A stretch of 64,000 nt of DNA, taken from the NCBI GenBank assembly GCA_011317545.1, contig WUJK01000004.1:744001-808000 (forward strand). The letters are read 5' to 3'. Below the pieces are notes generated by a model, which was not told where the DNA came from, searched no databases, and saw nothing but the letters and a program-made list of their open reading frames with translations. A program made the position numbers and the translations under genes. This DNA is from Coniella vitis (lineage: Eukaryota > Ascomycota > Sordariomycetes > Diaporthales > Schizoparmaceae). Shown in pieces: positions 10,953 to 23,400 of the stretch (within the stretch, counting starts at the first letter, position 1; the number at the start of each line of letters is the position of its first letter).

Positions 10953-12191
10953 TCACTTCGCCACAGGCTTCTCACCCACAATTCTCCCTTCATCATCATA
11001 CCAAATCTCCCTCACCTTGACACTCCGCAAGTGGTCCACCCCACCACTCAACTCACAGTCATGATAAAACAACCACCATCTTTCCTGCTTCTCCTTCTTC
11101 TTCTCCTCCTCCTCCCCATCACCAACATCATCACCCCCATCCCCAGGCCCATCCCACCGAACAATACTATGATGCGTCGTCCACCCAAGCACAGGCCCCA
11201 ACACCTCCCCACCAAACACAAACGGGCCCCACGGCGAGTCCCCCACCGCATACACCAACCGATGCGTGTCCCCCGTGCTCCAACTCAGGTAATACTTGCC
11301 CTGGCGCTTGTGACACCACGCCGCTTCGAAGAACCGCCGTGCATGGTCCTCGGCTGCGATGGGCTCCTCGCTCACGGGGTCGAGGATGATGATTTCGCGC
11401 GCGGGGCCGGCGAGGGACTTGTAGTCTGCCGAGGACAGGCGGGCGACGCGGGGGCCTAGAGCGCGTGTGTCGGCGCCTGAGGGTTCCTTGGGTCCGAGCT
11501 GGGAGGGGTCAAAGGGCGGTGTTGGTACTTGGTTTGGTTGTTGTGATGAGAACTGTTGTTGCTGATCTTTTTGTCGCTGTTGCTGATGATAACACTGCAG
11601 CTGACCACCCCACAACCCTCCAAAATACATATACGCCGCCGGTGATCCCTGCTCGTCCCCATTCTCATCCACATCATCGACCAACACCGCAGGATCAATA
11701 CTAAAACTGCCCTCCAACCATTTATCCTGCGCCACAAACGGGCCCTCTGGCTTCCCGGTTGTCGACACCGCCACGCCAATCCGAAACACGCCCTCCTTGT
11801 CGCGCGCCGGAAAGTAGAGGAGATACTCGCCCGTGGCGGCGCAGTATGCTGCGTCGGGCGCCCAGAGCTGTTTGGCCGCCCAGGGCACGGAGGAGAGCGT
11901 GAGGACAGGGCCGTGGTCTGTGACTGGGGCCGTGAGGGAGCCGTCTTGCTTGTATGCCTTTTGATGTGGTTGGATGGTGGCGGAAGAAGAGGGGGGAACG
12001 GAAGAAGGATGAGAAGGTTGCGGCAGAGAAGCGAGACTAAATACATGATAGTCATTCATGTCATATTGGTCTCCATTGTCGTTAAAGGCAATGTCCGTCT
12101 CGCGGTCGTGCGAAGGGTATATGTAGAGCTTGCCGTTGAAGACGTGCGCCGATGGATCGGCTGTGTAGATGTGGGTGATGAGAGGGGGCAT
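10953..12191 (-). CDS. Glycoside hydrolase family 43 protein (beta-xylosidase / arabinofuranosidase type)
   Basis: Single-exon gene of 412 residues. The start region PPLITHIYTADPSAHVF and the later WAPDAAY, SFSIDPAVLVDD and RRFFEAAWCHK are GH43 landmarks of the five-blade propeller. By family comparison the catalytic trio would be Asp12 (base), Asp166 (pKa modulator) and Glu289 (acid); all three are present. There is no signal peptide, so it is probably intracellular and acts on imported oligosaccharides. A Gln-rich insertion (about residues 202-220, QQQRQKDQQQQ) and an acidic/Lys-rich insertion (about 365-380) lie in loops and are unusual. The exact substrate cannot be read from the sequence: xylose- or arabinose-containing oligosaccharides are the usual ones. 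Confidence 0.88.
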   Translation of the reverse strand: MPPLITHIYTADPSAHVFNGKLYIYPSHDRETDIAFNDNGDQYDMNDYHVFSLASLPQPSHPSSVPPSSSATIQPHQKAYKQDGSLTAPVTDHGPVLTLSSVPWAAKQLWAPDAAYCAATGEYLLYFPARDKEGVFRIGVAVSTTGKPEGPFVAQDKWLEGSFSIDPAVLVDDVDENGDEQGSPAAYMYFGGLWGGQLQCYHQQQRQKDQQQQFSSQQPNQVPTPPFDPSQLGPKEPSGADTRALGPRVARLSSADYKSLAGPAREIIILDPVSEEPIAAEDHARRFFEAAWCHKRQGKYYLSWSTGDTHRLVYAVGDSPWGPFVFGGEVLGPVLGWTTHHSIVRWDGPGDGGDDVGDGEEEEKKKEKQERWWLFYHDCELSGGVDHLRSVKVREIWYDDEGRIVGEKPVAK

Positions 12192-13295
12192 CCTGTCTTG
12201 GTTTTCTGGAATGTCTTTTTACTTTGTGCTTTTTTTTGTGCTTTTTTATTTGTTGCTCCCTCTTTTTTTCCCCTCGGCTGTGCGCTTTTCTTTTCTCCCT
12301 TTTATTTCTCACTCTCACTCTTTCACTGGGTTTGATTTATGAGTATTGGCTGTTATTGGCAAATTGATGAAAGGTAACGTGGTGTGCTGCTGATAAGATT
12401 GATTCCTGACGATCCGTTGTTTCCTCTGATCTTTCACGTGAAGTTGAATATGACTTGTAACAATACTTCGACACGATAAGGGGGGAGAGAATGATGACTG
12501 CAGTCAAAAAGACCTAGCAAATGTATGCCTCGCTTCTTGAACGAATACTCAGCAACCTGAAGCCAATCCGCCCATGATAAGTGAAAAGATGTTGCAGGAC
12601 CATCACACCATGCTTCGGGACTTCCACACCTTTTATGTAAACGAAAGACCAGAATACAATGATGCCACAGTGAACCCGCATATGCACACTTTGGAGGCTG
12701 ATTCCTAAAGCGTGCCTTTTCCGGGTCCCCCGGCTTACAGGGTCTCCTATATTTATCCCTTCCATTTAGCCGGGAATCTTGATTGCGCCGGGGACAAGTG
12801 GAATTCGATCGGTAGTATCTAAGCCGAGTAACCAGTTTAGCCGTCCAAAGCCGCGGAGGGAAATACGAGAAACCATGCATGGTATTCGGCATCATGGATT
12901 TTGGTTTCACTTGACATATGGATAATTGAAAGTGAGCTTTCATGTTTCTGAGGCAATATAGAAATTGAACAGACAGACATGCGCAGCACACGACAAGAAT
13001 CCAGAGCAAAGCAATAGTTGCACTTTGTTTAAAAAGAAAAATCCAGGAAAAAGGCCGCACGTGAAGTAAATGTACACAGTGCTTCTTCATTTGTTGTATA
13101 ATAGGTGGTAATTGGTAAGCGGTAAATAATCCAAAATGAAAAGGAAACCAAAAAGAAAACCAAAAGGTGAGAAGAAGAGATAAAATAATATAGATCACAG
13201 GCTGGCTCGTTTATCTTTCAACAAGATCCAAGGCATGGTTGCAAAGTCTCTCACCCAAATCACAAACATATATCTGACAACGTCGTACCTCTTCG
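12192..13295. other. Intergenic region between GH43 start and the Q-rich gene stop
   Basis: It should hold the GH43 promoter at the left and the 3' flank of the long Q-rich gene at the right. T-rich tracts occur at 12227-12300. One 254-codon minus frame exists but has no recognisable domain and unconvincing composition, so I do not call a gene. Confidence 0.4.
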
Positions 13296-16200
13296 CTAGT
13301 CCTCATCATCCTCAAAACCCTCCCCGTATGGATTCCATTCCTGCCCAGGATAACTTGTGGCACTCATGACGGGAACCTCTTCATTACGCCGCGACGGCTC
13401 CAGGGACACCATTTCATCAGGCGTCGGCATCAGCGCAATCTTTTCCTCCATATCCCGAATCAGCTGCTTGCGTTTGTGTTCTTCAAATATCTCAGCGGAG
13501 CTCTGCATGGGTTTGCCATTCAGGGCAGCAGCCGCCGCCGCAGCCTCATCACTCTTCTCATTATCACCCTCGCCCGTCTTTTGGTGCAGCTCCGATTCCG
13601 TAGGCGAGGGGGGCTCGTCGTCGAGGTTGGTAGATTTCAGGCTCGCAATGGCGCCTGGTGACATGGATGGCTCGGCTGATTTTGGTGTCGCTGTAAGCTG
13701 TTCAATAATGACTGGCGGAGGCTCAATGGTGAAGCTCTGCTGAGTAGGCGGCACGACTTTGAGGTCTGGCTTCGTCTCGACAGCAGCACTGGCATTGGTC
13801 GGTGGCATGCCGGCGAACTTCGAGTCAGGCTCATAAGGAGACTCTTGCGATGGGCCAGAAGCAACAGTGATATACTCGTCGTTTCGCTGTTGCTGAGGTG
13901 AGAACCCTGCGGGTTGCCTGGGTGTTGCGCCGTAGATGTCATCCTTGTCAGCTGGTGTGGCCGTGACCGGCGTGTCCACCTTGGGTAAGGGCTCGTCCGT
14001 GAGGGTGATTCTGTGGATTATTGGGGATTCGGGGTGTTCCTGTTGTTCCTCCTGCGGTGGTTTCTCAAGCTGACGGGCGTCTGGTTGAGGCGTGGGTGCA
14101 AGGACTGTCTGGTCGACTTGCGCCTTTTGCGTGTCTGGTGAGCCTTTGCTGGTTGCAGCCTCGGTGGTCAAGGAAGAGACTTGGCTGGCCGCGCTGATTT
14201 GTCGTTGGGGGATGAGGTTGCCACCAGTACTTGAAGGTGGGACCAGCTGGCCATGTTCAGGCGTGCCCTCCACAGTGAACGTGCTTTGAGATGCGACTGT
14301 TTGGTGGGGCGCGGCGGTGTGCTGAGGGTTGACCGGCCTTGGATGATTGAGTGGAGGCTGATGGTCACTCTTGGCTTGGACAAGCGATGCAGCTGTGTCG
14401 TCAGATACTACCGCAAACTTTTGCTGTTGAAATGGCTGCTGGGCTAAAGGCGCAGGAGTCGTCAGTGCAGTTTGGAAAGATTCTGAAGATGAAGCATGCT
14501 GCGGCTGCTGGGTCGCGCCTCCATTCACAGGCGTCCCTGCCTGTTGAAGGACAGCAGATGGCTGAACCTGACTGGTAACAAATGCTTGGGCGGGATCCTG
14601 CCACATTTGTTGTTGCATTTGCTGCGGCATGGGGTACTGCATTGAATACTGCACCGGCGCACCTGGCGGTAAAATGTGTCCTTGTTCCTGCCCTGCCGGC
14701 GGAGTGTGGCCTTGCATTGCTGGTGGAGTGACAGACGGCTGCCCTGGCATGTTGTACTGCTGCGGTGGTGCATATGGAGACATCATCATTGGTGGTGGTG
14801 TGCCCTGATAGGGTGGGTAGGGTTGGTATACCCCTTGCGCCATGTGCACTGGAAAAGCAGTCGGCGTCATTTGGCCTTGCATCATGCCCGGCATCATTTG
14901 CATATTCATCCACTGTTGCGATTGCCCCTGGTAAGGCATACCGGGCATGCCTGGGTAAGGTGGTTGAACATAGGGTTGCGGCACTGCGGCTTGGGCTGGA
15001 GCATGCCCGAGCTGACCTTGGTAAACAGCAGCATAACCTTTGGGAATGGCAACTTCATCGTAACGCGGCTCAACGGGCGGCGCAATTTGCTGCTTCAAAT
15101 TCTTTGCACGACTAGTGACGGAAATTTGGGTCTTGTTGCCTAAGGGTTGCTGGAACTGTATTTGCGCGGAGGGTTGCTGCTGCGTTGGCGGAATTGCGGT
15201 CGGTCCATAGTTTGACGGTATCGCGTTGATGGATGGGCGTCGGGTCGATGGCTGAGATCCCTGCGTAGCCTGCATGTTTTGAGGCGGTTGAGGCGATTGC
15301 ATAGGGGTCCTAGCCTTGACTTGATCAGGTGAAAGGGGGGCTGACACTTTCTCAAGCGGCGGTGGTAGCTGCTGCCTCTCGTCCTGGTAATTCAGGTGAG
15401 GTTGAGAATCACTTCTTTCATGCTTGGGCTTGGGCTTAGGGGGAGATTGACCCGGAAGCGCCTGGTACATGGAGTTGGGCGGCTGGCCTAAAAGCTGTTG
15501 TGCCTTTGAAGGCATTTGTTGCAACCCCTGTGTCACAATGTGTTGAGTTGGCGGCGTGGTTCTTGAAGGTCGGAAACCTGGCGGCTGCGACTGCTGCACT
15601 TGTTGTAATTGTTGCTGTGATAGTGGTGGTGGTGGTAGTGGTAGTAGTAGTTGTTGTTGTTGTTGTTGTTGCTGCTGCTGCTGCTGCTGTTCTTGCTGCT
15701 GTTGCATCTGCTGCTGGATCTGTTGCTGCATGGTTGGCGGCGTGGGAGGCAGAGGGTTGGTAAATTGAGGACCACCTGGTGGTGGGCCAGAAGGAGGGCT
15801 CATCACAACATCGCGTTGTTTGTTCTTCATGCCGAATGCACCCAGAATCTTGGCGCTTCTGCTTTCCTTATCGCCCTTGGGCTTGTCACTCACCGTCTTT
15901 TCCTGTACAAACGTCTTGCTGGTCTTGAGCATTCTGGCAAAAGCGCCATCCTTGTCGGAATTTTGGCTCTGCGGCGGCGGCGTCATCATGCCCGGTTGAG
16001 GACGCCCTTGCAGAAAATCTGGCAAAGGCTCTTGAGCCGGTCTTGGTTGCCCAAACCCGTTCTGCATTGGCTGTGATCCTTGCTGTCCGACACCCCACGC
16101 CACGGGCGACTGTGGAGGCTGTTGTTGAATGGAGGTCGCGGCTATGGAGGGCCTGTAGACTGATGGCTGCTGAGGAGCTGCCAGGGGCTTTTCCTGGCTG

Positions 16201-17021
16201 GCATAGTCTTCTTTCGTCACGTGGGTCTCACTCGACAGCCTTTCATTTCCTTTTGGAGGCACATTGGGAGCGAGCGATGGCTGCTCTCGGCTGTTTGTCG
16301 GAGAAGGCGACGGAGTCAGCTGGGAAGTGGCTGGATTCTGAGAAACACGACCCATCTGCGGCGAGTCCTGGGCAGTTCGACCAACACTTCCTTGTTTTTC
16401 CGTCTCGATAGATGATCTATCGTTATGCATCAAATGGGTACTGCCGGGTGGGGACGGAACTGAAGGCTTGCGCGCCGTCGCCAGAGTTGCAATATGCGGA
16501 GGGTAGTTTTGCTGCGGCAGGCTGGGCAGTTGTTGAGGAATCGAGTTAGTCGTCGAACGGTTGCGGTTGTGCGCATCCACGATTGGTCGTCTGGCAACCT
16601 CTATTTGATTGACAACAGATGTTGACCTTCTATGCCCAGCAGTTGCGTCGCTTGCCGGAGAGTTTGGCCCTGAATATCCGGGAGAGTTGGCTTCAGAGTT
16701 GGGCGATCTCTCGACCTGGCGGATAGGGACTGCAGTAGCAGTTTGGATAGCAATGGGTGATTGTGGGTTTTGTATCGACGCTCTCAATGGAGTAGATTTG
16801 AGCGGCGGCGAGTTTTGAGCAACGTGTTGAGCAAGGTCTGGTCGTAGTCTAGCGCCGTTGGCCAAGGGGGGTTGGGACGAAAATGGACTGCCGGACTGTG
16901 TGATGGGAGAGACCATAGGAGACTGGCCGCCAGCGGTGAGATGATGGCTTATTTGTCGATTCGAGAAACCAGTGGGGGAAGGCTGCACAGCCATGTGTTG
17001 CTGTTGCGCTACTTGTTGCGC

Positions 17022-17116
<95 letters not shown>

Positions 17117-19088
17117 GCTGGTGCTGGTGCTGGACCTGCTGGAATTGTTGCTGCTGTTGTTGCTGAACTTGTTGTGCCATACCCGTATATTGGCCTTGTG
17201 GCGGAAGCATTGGCGGCTGTCCAGCCACACCCAAAGGCGGCTGGCCTGGCATGCCCAGAGAATGTGCTAAAAACGAAGGAAAGTTGCGAGGGTGTTCCGG
17301 CCGCGGGGGCGTCTGTCCTTGTTGCAACATTCCCTGAGGCTGTCCAAGCCCAGGTGGAGATGACTGCAGCTGCTGTTCTCGGGTCCTAGATTCAGATCGC
17401 TTTCCAAAAATGTTGGAGATGAAAGCTCCGGCCGACACCTTGCGGCCGCGCTCCTCGTCCATGCCAGATACTATTCCCGGTGGCGGCGATACCAGTCCCA
17501 GTGCCGATGGACTGCGTCCTTGATCTCTAAACACTGAAGGCCGGCCATCCGTCGTTGCGCTCCTCGGCCGCCCAGTGGGACCCCTTTGAGGATCATATCC
17601 GAAACCGCCTTCAGGTACAGGTGCAGGTGGGGTCATTGCAGCAAAGGGTCGTTGTCCAGTCAAAGAGGGTCTGCCCATTGGGCCTTGTGCGAAGTGGTGG
17701 CCCTGAGGCTGCGCTTGTGCTTCGGGCTTGTCGCGGCCTAGCATACCAGTGAGCTTGGAGAAGCGTCTTTTACCGCCCGGTCCGCCTGGTCCAAAGCCCA
17801 CGATGGGCGGGGGGCCGATGCCTTGCATGTTCATACTTTCCGAAGTGGCAGGTCGAGACACCGTCTGAGTGGGAGGGGAAGAATAGCTGTTGCCGTTGGT
17901 ACGCGAGAAGAAGTTACGCTTCTTTTCTGGCGGGCTGAATGCTGAGCGGTCAGCAGCAAAGCTAGGCGCGTCGTAGCTGGCTCGGCCCTCGCTGGCCGGG
18001 GCGTGAAACCCCCCAAAGAAGCCCAGCTTGCGGGCTTCGTCAATTTGCACGCTCGTTTCGGAAACGCCGTCTGCATTCACGCTGCTCTGCTGGGAAGTGT
18101 CTTGACCGTGAGTGGCAATTCTATTGCGCAGACTGGAGAAGACGCCAGAGTTGCGCTTGCCTTCGACGGTGCTGTTGTTGGTGGAGACACGACCCAACGC
18201 GGCGCCACTTTGGGCAAAAGGCGGGTTAGGGGGCTCATAGCCGTTTTGGTGGGACGAGGCGCCCCTTGAGGAAGACGCCACGGGAGGAGCATGGTGGTCG
18301 GGACGGCGCGCATCGACCGGCGAGTGCGTCTGGGGAGAAACGGAGCGGGTGGAGATGGCGCCGGTTTCCTTATCAATCGAATACGGGTCTCCTTGCTGCT
18401 GCCTCAATGAGGAAATGCTGGGGGACGGGCGATGTCTACGCGATGGGATAGGCCCTACTAAATGAGACTGCTCCATCTTCCAGCCGGGTGGCAGCACAAA
18501 GTCGCCATTTTGGTTGAGCGTGGGCGACGGCATGCCGGGTGGTGGTGCTCCTACGCTGACCTGCTGGGGCTTGAAGACTTGCTGGGGAGTGATGTTGGTT
18601 GGTTGGGTCCCGTATTGGTAAGAATGGGCCACGTTGTGTTGCTGTTGCTGCTGCTGCTGCAACTGTGGAGATTGAGACGGAGGGTAGCCGCCAGCATTGG
18701 ATGAAGAGCCTGGTGGTGGTGGTGGTGGTGGTAGTGGTGAAAAGTAGGCCGGGCCTGACTGCGTGGAGTAATTATTCATAGTGGGGGGCGATTGAGGACC
18801 GGACAAGCCGGGCGAGTGAGCGCTATGTGGTTGGAGGCTGCTGCTGTTGTTATTGAAAGTCGAGGCAGACGAGACGTGGGAGCTGCTGTTTGTGGATGGC
18901 TGTGGAGAGGGGACCTGGCGTGGCACGTTGAGCGGCGGAGATGTTGTGCGCAGGTCGGGATGGTCGAGGGAAAAGCCGAGTTCGTTGGCAGGGACGCCCA
19001 AGGCAGAGCTAAAGTCAGGCCCAGGACTGATGGGAGGGAGGCCGATGAAGGAAGGTTGTCGCTGCGGTGGTTGTGTGTAGGAGGACAT
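13296..19088 (-). CDS. Long Q/P-rich disordered fungal protein (1,930 aa)
   Basis: An uninterrupted frame of 1,930 residues starts at ATG 19088 (MSSYTQPPQRQPSFIGLPP); an upstream in-frame extension has no ATG. Composition is dominated by Pro, Gln and Ser, with no folded enzymatic domain visible. Several short basic-hydrophobic patches recur in the disordered background: RRFSKLTGMLGR, FISNIFGKRSESR and KILGAFGMKNKQR. They could be membrane or partner binding motifs. A proline/methionine-rich stretch (PYPGMPGMPYQGQ and QWMNMQMMPGMMQGQ) lies in the middle. The C-terminus is better conserved in character: EEHKRKQLIRDMEEKIALM, then PGQEWNPYGEGFEDDED. There is a polyQ tract of more than 32 residues (about 658-700) and a second Q-rich run further on. 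I do not recognise a named family. A scaffold or RNA/chromatin-associated role is possible but unproven. Confidence 0.75.
15652..15720 (-). repeat. Second glutamine-codon tract
   Basis: A run of TTG then CTG triplets (CAA then CAG on the coding strand), with two interruptions, codes a second polyQ stretch in the long Q-rich protein. The CAA/CAG mixture makes it less pure than the tract at 17022. Confidence 0.75.
17022..17117 (-). repeat. Pure (CAA)32 microsatellite coding polyglutamine
   Basis: On the plus strand this is 32 uninterrupted TTG triplets, read as CAA on the coding strand, in frame within the 1,930-residue protein. CAG codons extend the polyQ on one side. Pure triplet tracts of this length are prone to length change. 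Confidence 0.9.
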
Positions 19089-19610
19089 TGTTACGACCTC
19101 GCACCAAGGTTGACGGAGGCACGGCGCGCTCCGGATTGACGAGGGGAGATTTGTGTTTAGAGGAGAGTAAAGGCCCGACACCAACAGCCTTGCGGCTAAT
19201 CACGCGGTCTGAGACGCGCGATCAAGCGGCGGGAGGGTTGGCGGGCGGTTGTATAAAGAATGATCCAAGTGGCTGTTGTCGCAACAGCGGGCGGGAAAGT
19301 CCAGCTTGGGAGGTGTCGAGGTGGAAGAGGGAGAATAGACAGGCCACAATGATAGTTGAGAGCGGCCCCCGGGGGGGGGGGGCAACCAGGAACAGCAGCG
19401 ACCCGTAAGCCAAGCACTTGAGATGCGCAAGTGAGTGAGCAAGAGAGCGCGAGGGTGTGTGAGCCGGCAGCGAATGAATTGCGCGCCTCGTCCCTGCAAG
19501 TCGAGTATGCTGCTGCTGCTGCTATTGCAACAAGAGCTCGAGCTGATGCTGCACAAGCGGGCCTGCACCAGCCTGATGGTTGCTGTACGGCTGTTGGGGG
19601 ACAAGAGACG

Positions 19611-19801
19611 TACTATGTAATGTGTCTTGGTGAGTCAATGGCCGTACGTATAAGTACTATGTATATAGAGAGATGCTGCAGCTTTGGCTTGACGAAGCCC
19701 GGTGGAGTGAGTGGTGACGGACTCTTTTCACCAACAAGCGGCAACCAGCAAGCAGGCAGAAGGATTCGAGGCAATTTTCCGTGGCAGGGCTTTACTATGT
19801 A
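19611..19801. promoter_or_regulatory. Three TACTATGTA words upstream of the Q-rich gene
   Basis: Exact copies start at 19611, 19655 and 19793, about 520-710 bp upstream of the ATG at 19088. They belong to a window-wide set of 16 exact copies described in the findings. Function is unknown. Confidence 0.5.
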
Positions 19802-22800
19802 GAGACAGGGTCGGATTCAGCTGGGTGGATACGCGCGTGGGTGAACGAAGGATTGGCCCGGCATTTGCGCGTGTTTGGGTAGCGAATGCAACCGCTGGAT
19901 GCTGCGTCTTTGGTCTTCTCTTCTCTCTTTGTCTCCACCCTGGTCTGGCCTCGTTTGTCGTCGCCTTGTTATGTATCCTTTTGGTGTCGAGATGAGTTTT
20001 TCACCTTCACGGTTACTCGTGTTTGGGCGGCAGACAGATACCGGTCGACGCGGGTTCAGAGCAGAGGCATGCGGCGGCGGCGCGGCGTTGGATCGAGGTC
20101 TTATAAGTATGCGAGGGCCAGGGCCAGAGCCAGAGCCAGTGGTGATACGCGCTATGTCGTGTCGCACGAGGTTAGGTGCATGTGCTTGTGCTCTTGTGGT
20201 CGTATCCTTGTGCTCGTGTTTGTGTTTCTGCAGAAACGAGAATGGAATCGCCTGGATGCTGGGTACTGAAATGCTGAATGCTGAATGCCGAACGAGCGTG
20301 GTGAGGGTGGAATTTGGACAGGATAGATGCCAGAGGCGGCAGAGAAGTGTACTGTAACCTGGACTTTGGGCTCCCAGCAGTCTGGATTGCTCCTGCCGTT
20401 CCCTTGCCTTGTGCTGAGCCTTGTCAGGCTGCTCCCGTGTTTCCGGCCCCCGTTACTACCTGGGTAGGTATAATAACTTGGCGTCGGCGCCATCGCTATG
20501 TCGGACAGGAAAGCGGGCAGGAGCGAACTTGTTTCTGCTGCTGTTCTGGCCCCCAGAGGCTTGGATCGGATCTGCTGCAGTTACTCAGAGCACCACCCAC
20601 CCATCCGCTATCGACAGCCTGAGCCCCAGTACCATGTCGCCGTCAGGGCTGTACATATCGTACCTAGGTATTCCAGGTAGCCCCAGCTGTCCTCTGTCAC
20701 CCGCTACCTGTGGGTGTACATAGTAAGTGCTCAGCTAAGACGAGGTGCATTCTGCTTACCTAGGTCTAACATGATACTGCTTTACATAGCACACTGACTG
20801 ACTGACTGACTGACTGGCTGGCCATCAAGAGTAGTGGGATGTTATTACACGTTGCTGCTTCTTACTCAACTCCATGATCGACACACCCCATAACATCCAT
20901 CACCCCCGACGCCCCCAATCCTTCCACCTGCAGCCCTACGCATCGCCCACTCTAGCATACCAACCCCAGTCGAACGGAAATCCCTTGAATACCATCCAAA
21001 TAATGGCCAATTTCGTTTTTATCAAATCCCCTCGATCCCTCTCTTCCTTCTGGTCAGTGCAATAGATCGCTCAAGGTGACTACAGCTCAATGGTCCCGAC
21101 TCAATGAATCGAGGCAGCAGGCAGGCTGATCCAACCGGATAATTTATTAGTATCGTAAACGCTGGGCCTCCCAAGTAATCCAGCACAGACGGTGTTATTT
21201 AACATGAATTGACGGAAATGCAGGACACCAGCTGGCAGTTGCCAGCCACATGGGTGGTTCCAAAGGAAACGGACCAGGCGCACCATTTTCCTTTGCCCAC
21301 GTTGACACCGCAAACACATTTCTCCCCGCAAACTCAGTGTCGAATTGTCTATTTTCTGATTCAGTTTCGACCAAAAGACAGCAGGCCATAGCAGATACGA
21401 AGACGTCAAGCTAGGCAGATTGTGCACCAAGATAAAGCGCAGTGCTAGGGTGATCGACTTTACCATTTCTTGAAGCTTGTCTTGTCTTTCCCCTGCTACT
21501 GGCCTGAGACGTCGACGGGCAGGATTCCTTACCCAGAGGCAAAGGGAACAGGATGTGAAGACAGAATGGTAGAGAAAACGCCAGCCGGCTCGATTACGCA
21601 TCGGTTGAAACTGATCAGATGCCAAGATAGCTCCAATCTGTGGGGCTTTCTTCTTCGAGTCACGGAACCAGCCCATGAGCTCGATGAAAAAAAGTTTGGA
21701 CGTCAGAGACAGCCCTTTGGTTTCCAAAAATTGATCTCATGGAAGCACACCGCGTCTTCGACAAGTGAGCCCCCCTTGCCAGCAGGTCCGGGTGTGCAAT
21801 GAACATTTTGGCAAGCCAGAAAAGTCCAGCTCGGGACTCTAGGCCCCGAACTGACACACTGCACTGAAGATGAAGAAAAGAAGAGAACCAAAAGGCTGGC
21901 TATGGATGGGGCAGACCGGCTTTTTATGTTCCAAAGTTATTGGTGCACATTTGCTACTTCCTTGCGTCGCGGTTGCGACCTACCTATTATTCTGGAAGGA
22001 CACGCCTGCCTGGGCATGTTCTGTCGCAGTAAAGTGGGCAGGGACTTCCAGCACGCCTTTGAAGATGAGGCCACTGGGGTCACAAAGTGAGATGATGGCT
22101 TGTAGCTCCTTCCCATGAACGCTCACGACCTCCCCATCAGCCCAAGAGCTTACCGCTTGAGAGAAGTTGCTAGAGAAGGAATCCGTAGGAACTCCCAAGT
22201 ATGATTAGGTAGGTAGGTCACCAACTTGGATTTCGGGCTCATATAATACAGCCAAGCAGGAAGCATGCCGAGCTCTTGCTGAAGCTGCGGATTTTCGCAG
22301 CACGTTCTAGTTAGAGTCGTGCGACCTCTCTGATTACTTGTGCACAATAAGCCCACATTCGGAGCAAAAGATGGGGTCTTCCTTCCTGATGCAAAAATAT
22401 ACACCAGCTTAGAACCATAGCTACCTAGTTCTTGCCGTAAGCTACGTATTAGTGCCACGGAAATATCTCAAAGCTGCCTGGCCGGCACTACACAACCATC
22501 AGTGGAAGACACGCCTTCACTAACAGTCTCTAGAGTGCCTGATATAGGTTATAGTGTAGGTTTTGGCCGTGATTCGATGTGCCATAGTCAACTGAAAAAG
22601 GGTATGATCAGGGCCGTCCCCCTGTTTGTATGGTACTTCCCTCTATTTTGTCCTGGAGTTTATTGCAGAAGATGTTGGGGGGGGGAAATCAATTTTGATC
22701 GGTTTGAGGTTAACTAGGTTGGTTGTCGATTTTGCGGGTCAATCCGTAGGTATATAAAACTCAATTTTGGTGTACTTTTGTCCTTGGACATCAAGTTGAG

Positions 22801-22804
22801 AAGT

Positions 22805-22882
22805 TTAGCTCGGGCGCCGCAATGGCCAGGGCCTCTTGCACTAAGTAAACTTTTTGAATGGAGACGCTCCGAGTTCAAATCC
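22805..22882 (+). other. Degenerate tRNA-like / Pol III promoter-like box pair
   Basis: TTAGCTCGGG at 22805-22814 resembles an A box and GAGTTCAAATCC at 22871-22882 resembles a B box, followed within 40 bp by a T-run. The flanking bases do not pair into T or acceptor stems, so this is not an intact tRNA gene. A decayed tRNA-derived element (SINE or tRNA pseudogene) is possible. Confidence 0.25.
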
Positions 22883-23372
22883 GATTCGGCCCTCTCGCTT
22901 TTGCCTTCCTTTTTCTCAAAACACTTTTTAATCTGTTGTTATTCCTACTATAGTCCTGTAGCTCGAAGTAGGTGTCCTAGGTGTCCAAAGCGACCGCACC
23001 TTCCATTACTATCTAATCTACATCTAGCAGGAACCCCATCATAGCAGAGAGCAAGACCCAACAGAAAGTGGATTTTGTTGCCCAAAATAGAAAATTTCTT
23101 TGCTACATAGTACTATAGTACGAGCTATCGCTCGCGCACAACTGCGCTCAATCCCGTGGCTGGAAAGCTGAGGTACGACGAGAGTGCTGAGAAATACTAA
23201 CAGTTAAGTGCACATAAATGTTGCAGTTTACAGCCAAAATATGTGGCATAGTTAACAATTAGTTAGTGCTACTGCAGATTTTGCGGGCCGTTTTGGTTGC
23301 ATGCACTAACGGCTTGACCGTACTTTGTGGATACTGAGCTGTAGTATATAGATTAGGATTAGGACAAGATGG

Positions 23373-23400
23373 GGCCCGACCTTTGCTCTAAGGCCGGGCC
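23373..23400. repeat. GC-rich hairpin
   Basis: Two arms, GGCCCGACCTT and AAGGCCGGGCC, pair at 10 of 11 positions around a six-base loop (TGCTCT). It lies alone in intergenic DNA; no T-run follows that would make it look like a bacterial-type terminator. Confidence 0.55.

Noticed and set aside
12434..13198. 254-codon minus-strand frame
   Set aside because: No domain, odd hydrophobic/aromatic N-terminus without a convincing signal peptide, no splice support; it sits in the 3' flank of the Q-rich gene.
16872..17270. Plus-strand polyleucine/polycysteine frames over the CAA tract
   Set aside because: These are antisense shadows of the polyQ codons of the long minus-strand gene.
21101..21727. 208-codon minus-strand frame
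   Set aside because: No recognisable domain, composition like random A/T-balanced sequence, and no supporting neighbours or splice sites.
23330..23365. GATTAGGATTAGG as a telomere-like repeat
   Set aside because: Only two imperfect units (TTAGGA), not TTAGGG; too short to mean anything.
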